This document shows, piece by piece, positions 6,394-9,294 of a stretch of 9,294 nt of DNA. Position numbers and translations under genes: made by a program. A model generated the notes under the pieces. The model ran no database searches, had not been told where the DNA came from, and worked only from the letters and a program-made list of their open reading frames with translations. Source of the stretch: Caldilineae bacterium (lineage in GTDB: Bacteria; Chloroflexota; Anaerolineae; J102); the NCBI GenBank assembly GCA_011176555.1, contig DUEF01000228.1:1-9294 (forward strand), given 5' to 3'. Each line of letters opens with the position of its first letter. Positions within the stretch are counted from its first letter, which is position 1.

Positions 6394-6905
6394 CTATACG
6401 TTACCGAACTCAACAAGGACTTCGGGGCTTACTGTCCCGCTTCCAGGCGGTGGATGATGAGCCCGCCAAAGCCTATCTTGCCCCAAAAACATGGTCGTTG
6501 TATGCTCGCATGGACAAAGCCGACCGCTCGCATTGTCTGCGCGTCTTTGCCTGGTTACAGGAGCAAGGACAGGACGATTCCGACTTGCTGACGGCGGCGC
6601 TTTTGCATGATGTCGGTAAGTCGACGACCAAGATCGGCGTTTGGCATCGCAGCGTCAAGGTCGTGCTCAAACGCCTTGCTCCCGACCGTTGGCGCTCACT
6701 CGCCCGCCCTACTGACTCCGGCTCTGTGCGCTATCCCTTCTACGTTCTCGATGTGCATCCCCTGCTCGGCTCCCGCATGGCGGCAAAGGCCGGTTGCTCC
6801 AAAACCACGGTCTGGCTCATTCGCAATCACGAAACCGAGCCCGACCCCGCCGATCCCCGCTATCCCCTGATGCGGGCGCTGCAAGACGCCGACGCCGTGA
6901 ATTGA
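6390..6905 (+). CDS. HD-domain protein (predicted metal-dependent phosphohydrolase)
   Basis: This 171-residue soluble protein has a complete HD-type metal site: His48 (DRSHCLRV), His73-Asp74 in ALLHDVGK, His147 in RNHE and Asp166 in LQDADA near the C-terminus. The family hydrolyses phosphate esters such as nucleotides or signalling nucleotides. The substrate here cannot be told. There is no second catalytic domain of RelA or polymerase type and no membrane segment. The ATG at 6390 overlaps the protease stop as ATGA, indicating coupled translation. The protein ends only three residues after the last conserved acidic motif, so the C-terminus is short. A REP-like palindrome starts 10 bp after the stop. 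Confidence 0.82.
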   Translation: MTIRYRTQQGLRGLLSRFQAVDDEPAKAYLAPKTWSLYARMDKADRSHCLRVFAWLQEQGQDDSDLLTAALLHDVGKSTTKIGVWHRSVKVVLKRLAPDRWRSLARPTDSGSVRYPFYVLDVHPLLGSRMAAKAGCSKTTVWLIRNHETEPDPADPRYPLMRALQDADAVN

Positions 6906-6915
6906 TAGACGTATT

Positions 6916-6970
6916 GCGTGTTCCGTGTTCCGTTGGGTTGGCGCCACGCAAAACGCAACACGAAACACGC
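6916..6970 (+). repeat. REP-like palindrome made of 7-nt units
   Basis: The arm 6916-6934 pairs with 6952-6970 at 17 of 19 positions. The left arm contains two perfect tandem GTGTTCC units (6918-6931), and the right arm repeats the pattern with the same 7-nt spacing (ACGCAAC, ACGAAAC). The 17-nt loop includes GGCGCC. There is no T-run after it, so it is not a standard terminator. The layout resembles an extragenic palindromic repeat, which could stabilise or terminate the upstream mRNA or be a mobile palindrome. Confidence 0.65.
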
Positions 6971-7001
6971 CGCAAAACCTCCACTCCATCTCAAACTCAC
7001 C

Positions 7002-7961
7002 ATGTCTCAATCACAAATCACCATTATCGGATTAGGCCTGATCGGCACATCTCTGGGCTTGGCCCTGCAACGCAACGAAAACGATTTTCTCATCGTTGGC
7101 CACGACAAAGATCGTTCGGCCACCTCGCAAGCGAAGAAACTCGGCGCCATCGACAAAAGCGATTGGAATCTCATCAACGCCTGCGATACGGCCGATCTCA
7201 TCCTTCTGGCAATCCCCGCGGCCGGCATCCCCCCCACCCTGGAGATCATCAGCGGCGATCTTAAGCCCGGTTGCCTGATCATCGATACGGCCACGATCAA
7301 GTCGCCGATCCTGGAAGCGGCGACCGTCCTGCCCGATAACGTGCATTTCGTTGGCGGCGATCCCGTACTGTCCGCTAGCAACCTCACCATTGAGGACGCG
7401 TCCGCCGACCTATTCAAAGATGGTTCCTGGGCGCTGTGTCCCACAGCCGACACGGCTCCTGACGCCATCCGCATCGCTTCCGATTTGGTCATCTCCGTTG
7501 GAGCCCACCCCTTTTTCCTGGATGCGGCCGAGCACGATGGTTTGATGGCGGCGGTGGATGGCATGCCCACCTTGTTGTCCGCGGCGGTTGTGCAGGCTGT
7601 CAGCCAATCCCCCGCATGGCGAGAAATCCGTCGCATGGCAGGCAGCCAATTCGAAACGATCACCCAACTTCCCGGTTTTTCGCCAGCAGATTTTGCCACC
7701 GCCGTGCAGGGCAACCGCGACAACATCGTTTACTGGATCGACGCCATGATCGAAGAATTGACGGAATGGAAATATGCTTTGCAAGGCGCTGAGGAAGAGG
7801 CCATAGTCGAACGTTTTGCAGACGCCATCGAACGCCGGGATCAGTGGCTGGCGCTACGCGCCAAGGGAGAATGGGAGGTCTCGGGAAGCGTGCAAGAAAC
7901 GCCCAGTCTCTGGAGGCAGATGTTCGGTTTTGGAGGCAGACGGAGTCCAGATAAGTCGTAG
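7002..7961 (+). CDS. TyrA-family (prephenate/arogenate dehydrogenase-like) protein with altered active site
   Basis: This 319-residue protein has an N-terminal Rossmann domain with G10-L-G12-L-I-G15 and an all-helical C-terminal domain in the TyrA layout (EHDGLMAAVDGMP, then REIRRMAG and GNRDNI). The NAD(P)-binding half looks intact. Using the Aquifex TyrA numbering I recall, catalytic His147 in the GGHP motif is Asp120 (VGGDPVLS). Ser213 and His217 of SHLPH are Asp186 and Thr190 (DGMPT). The 70-residue spacing is the same. Arg250 is kept as Arg211, and Lys246 is Arg207. It may therefore be an oxidoreductase with a different substrate, or a non-catalytic binding protein, rather than a tyrosine-pathway enzyme. 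No ACT domain is present. The ATG at 7002 is chosen because an upstream in-frame ATG at 6918 lies inside the palindrome and adds 28 unrelated residues. No Shine-Dalgarno is visible. The gene converges on the ArsA-type gene. Confidence 0.75.
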   Translation: MSQSQITIIGLGLIGTSLGLALQRNENDFLIVGHDKDRSATSQAKKLGAIDKSDWNLINACDTADLILLAIPAAGIPPTLEIISGDLKPGCLIIDTATIKSPILEAATVLPDNVHFVGGDPVLSASNLTIEDASADLFKDGSWALCPTADTAPDAIRIASDLVISVGAHPFFLDAAEHDGLMAAVDGMPTLLSAAVVQAVSQSPAWREIRRMAGSQFETITQLPGFSPADFATAVQGNRDNIVYWIDAMIEELTEWKYALQGAEEEAIVERFADAIERRDQWLALRAKGEWEVSGSVQETPSLWRQMFGFGGRRSPDKS

Positions 7962-7969
7962 ACGCCCAA

Positions 7970-9136
7970 TCAGTCGGTAAAACGGATCTCCAACTGATTC
8001 TCGCGATAACGCGCGCCCGCCACCTTGCGACCGATCAGCGCTTGGGGCAAACTAATGTGCCGCTTCCAATTACCGATGCGCACCACCAATTCGTCGTGGA
8101 GACCGCGATGCAGGGCGACATCGCGTTTATCGAGCAGAGGCAGCGGCAAAAGCAACAAGTAGTCGTCCCCCTCCTTGATCACTTGCTGCGGCTTGCCTTT
8201 GTAAAACACCGTGGTCGGGTCTTGTCCGTTGTAGGTCACCTTCGCGACGCGTCGCAGCATATCCATTCCCACCACTTCGCTATCGAACAGCGGGACTTTG
8301 AAAATCGGCAAGGGGCTGAAGGATTCTTCCACCATTTCGGTATACCTGGCCTGGCTTTCCTTCCAGGCGGCGAAGTAAGGATCGGTCACGGTCGCGGGGA
8401 TGTAGCGATTGCTGATCACGGCGTCGGCAGAAAAATTGTACAAGTTCAAATAGGTGAAGGCGCGGCGAGCTTCCTTGATCACCATCTTCTCCGGGTTCAG
8501 CACCAGGCGTACGCTGCTGATCTCAGGATTGGTGATCAGGCGTTCTAATCGGCTCAGATCTCTCACCAAATCCTCGACGGCGTCGAACAAATCGTCTTCG
8601 GGCAAGGGCATGTCGGTGACGGAACGCATGATCGGCCGGGCGATCTTCATCGCCTTGCGCTCAATGGGAAAGAGTTTTTCGATGTACCACGACAGCATTT
8701 CCGGGAAAGCCAGCAGTTGCAGGGTTGAGCCGGTAGGGGCCATGTCGACAACAATGACATCGTATTCGTTCGATTCGGCCAGATAGTCGATTTGCATCAA
8801 GCTGGCCAATTCTTCCATGCCCGGTAAAATACTCGTCTCCTCGGCGACCAAGCCATCCATGCCGCGCCAGGCGAAAATCGCGGTCAGGTAAGATTGCACC
8901 TGCCCCCAGTGGCGCTGCATCTGGTGTAACAAATCGATTTCCTGCGCCCAGAGATTGGGCGCTAGCTGAATGGTTTCGGGGCCAATCCGCTGGTCGAAAC
9001 TATCACCCAGGGAGTGGGCGGGATCAGTGGAGACAACGACCGTGCGGTAGCCGAGTTCGGAACAACGAAGGGCGGTGGCGGCGCTGATGCTGGTCTTGCC
9101 AACGCCGCCTTTGCCGGTGTAGAGGAGTATGCGCAT
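7970..9136 (-). CDS. ArsA/Get3-type ATPase with C-terminal HSP20-like domain
   Basis: This 388-residue soluble protein has the deviant Walker A motif G8-K-G-G-V-G-K-T15, switch I DPAHS (38-42) and switch II D131-MAPTGST. These place it in the ArsA/Get3 group of SIMIBI NTPases. There is one ATPase half, unlike duplicated arsenite-pump ArsA. Residues about 310-388 match the HSP20-like beta domain common in bacterial single-domain members (LLLPLPL, DELVVRIGNWKRHISLP, GARY). The only cysteine is Cys25, so neither the arsenite-binding cysteine set of ArsA nor the CxxC zinc site of Get3 is present. A role in targeting or folding client proteins is possible but unproven here. The switch II His usual in PTGHT is Ser137. 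No Shine-Dalgarno precedes the ATG. A weak promoter lies upstream. Its stop codon is 8 nt from that of the TyrA-like gene. Confidence 0.85.
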   Translation of the reverse strand: MRILLYTGKGGVGKTSISAATALRCSELGYRTVVVSTDPAHSLGDSFDQRIGPETIQLAPNLWAQEIDLLHQMQRHWGQVQSYLTAIFAWRGMDGLVAEETSILPGMEELASLMQIDYLAESNEYDVIVVDMAPTGSTLQLLAFPEMLSWYIEKLFPIERKAMKIARPIMRSVTDMPLPEDDLFDAVEDLVRDLSRLERLITNPEISSVRLVLNPEKMVIKEARRAFTYLNLYNFSADAVISNRYIPATVTDPYFAAWKESQARYTEMVEESFSPLPIFKVPLFDSEVVGMDMLRRVAKVTYNGQDPTTVFYKGKPQQVIKEGDDYLLLLPLPLLDKRDVALHRGLHDELVVRIGNWKRHISLPQALIGRKVAGARYRENQLEIRFTD

Positions 9137-9157
9137 TAGAGGGTTTTAGGGGGTGGA

Positions 9158-9186
9158 TTGTTAGCTGGATAGCAACGGCTTGCCAA
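9158..9186 (-). promoter_or_regulatory. Possible weak promoter of the ArsA-type gene
   Basis: On the minus strand, TTGGCA (9181-9186) and TAACAA (9158-9163) have a 17-nt spacer and would start transcription close to the ATG at 9136. The -10 matches the consensus at only three positions, so this is tentative. Confidence 0.22.
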
Positions 9187-9244
9187 AGAATCCTACCGGC
9201 TGTAAAATGCAATGACTAATTGTCTTGACAAGTGGAGATATTCT

Positions 9245-9294
9245 ATGATTGCATTGGAAGCACTACAATCGGTACAGTTCGTCTCAGTGGAAGA
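9245..9294 (+). CDS. N-terminal fragment of an unidentified gene (16 codons, runs off right edge)
   Basis: An ATG at 9245 has GGAG (9234-9237) 7 nt upstream, the best-placed ribosome binding site in the window. The frame stays open to the edge. The residues read MIALEALQSVQFVSVE. This resembles, from memory, the starts of small Phd-type antitoxin-like proteins (an N-terminal helix followed by a QFV-type strand), but 16 residues cannot support a family call. It is divergent from the ArsA-type gene with about 108 bp between the two starts. Confidence 0.45.
   Translation, partial: MIALEALQSVQFVSVE

Noticed and set aside
7007..7726. Minus-strand open frame of 239 codons opposite the TyrA-like gene
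   Set aside because: The plus-strand frame has the Rossmann motif and TyrA layout; the antisense has no recognisable domain.
7962..7969. Bidirectional terminator between the convergent genes
   Set aside because: The gap is 8 nt and the flanking bases show no stable hairpin with T-runs.
9225..9253. TTGACA as a -35 for the gene starting at 9245
   Set aside because: The matching -10 position (ATTGCA) would fall inside the coding start, so the TTGACA is probably coincidental.

Overview
The window is about 9.3 kb of GC-rich bacterial DNA with mostly housekeeping-type genes. It best fits a Chloroflexota-like genome (Anaerolineae/Caldilineae type). The grounds are a surface protein with a Thr/Pro-rich 'PTPTP' linker, a single-domain ArsA-type ATPase with an HSP20-like tail, a plant-like cystathionine gamma-synthase, and several genes without a Shine-Dalgarno. 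This assignment is an inference from gene style, not from a marker gene.

Left part (1-1350). A partial membrane/surface protein gene runs leftward off the edge (1-285, minus). It has a good promoter at 333-361. A gene of unknown function (544-1200, plus) runs the other way.

Methionine block (1295-2840). A promoter is followed by a clear SAM-I (S-box) riboswitch. A perfect 8-bp antiterminator competes with an intrinsic terminator, and both lie directly ahead of a cystathionine gamma-synthase-like PLP enzyme. High SAM should therefore switch off synthesis of this transsulfuration enzyme by transcription attenuation.

Transport block (2856-5230). A separate promoter drives an APC-superfamily permease with about 12 membrane segments, fused to two cytoplasmic UspA-like domains.

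Mobile remnant (5261-5656). A 396-bp mini-element with imperfect terminal inverted repeats encloses a long hairpin and a shrunken transposase ORF. The ORF keeps only the C-terminal mutator/IS256-like motif.

Second operon (5691-7961). An extended -10 promoter precedes a TTG-started site-2 protease (M50) gene that overlaps an HD-domain hydrolase gene by 4 nt. A REP-like palindrome built from 7-nt units separates these from a TyrA-family dehydrogenase homologue. That homologue lacks the family's catalytic and substrate-binding histidines.

Right part (7970-9294). An ArsA/Get3-type ATPase gene converges on the TyrA-like gene with an 8-nt gap. The first 16 codons of another gene run off the right edge. 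I see no tRNA, rRNA or CRISPR array. The best candidates for something not yet described are the TyrA homologue with a rebuilt active site, the mini-insertion element and the palindrome.
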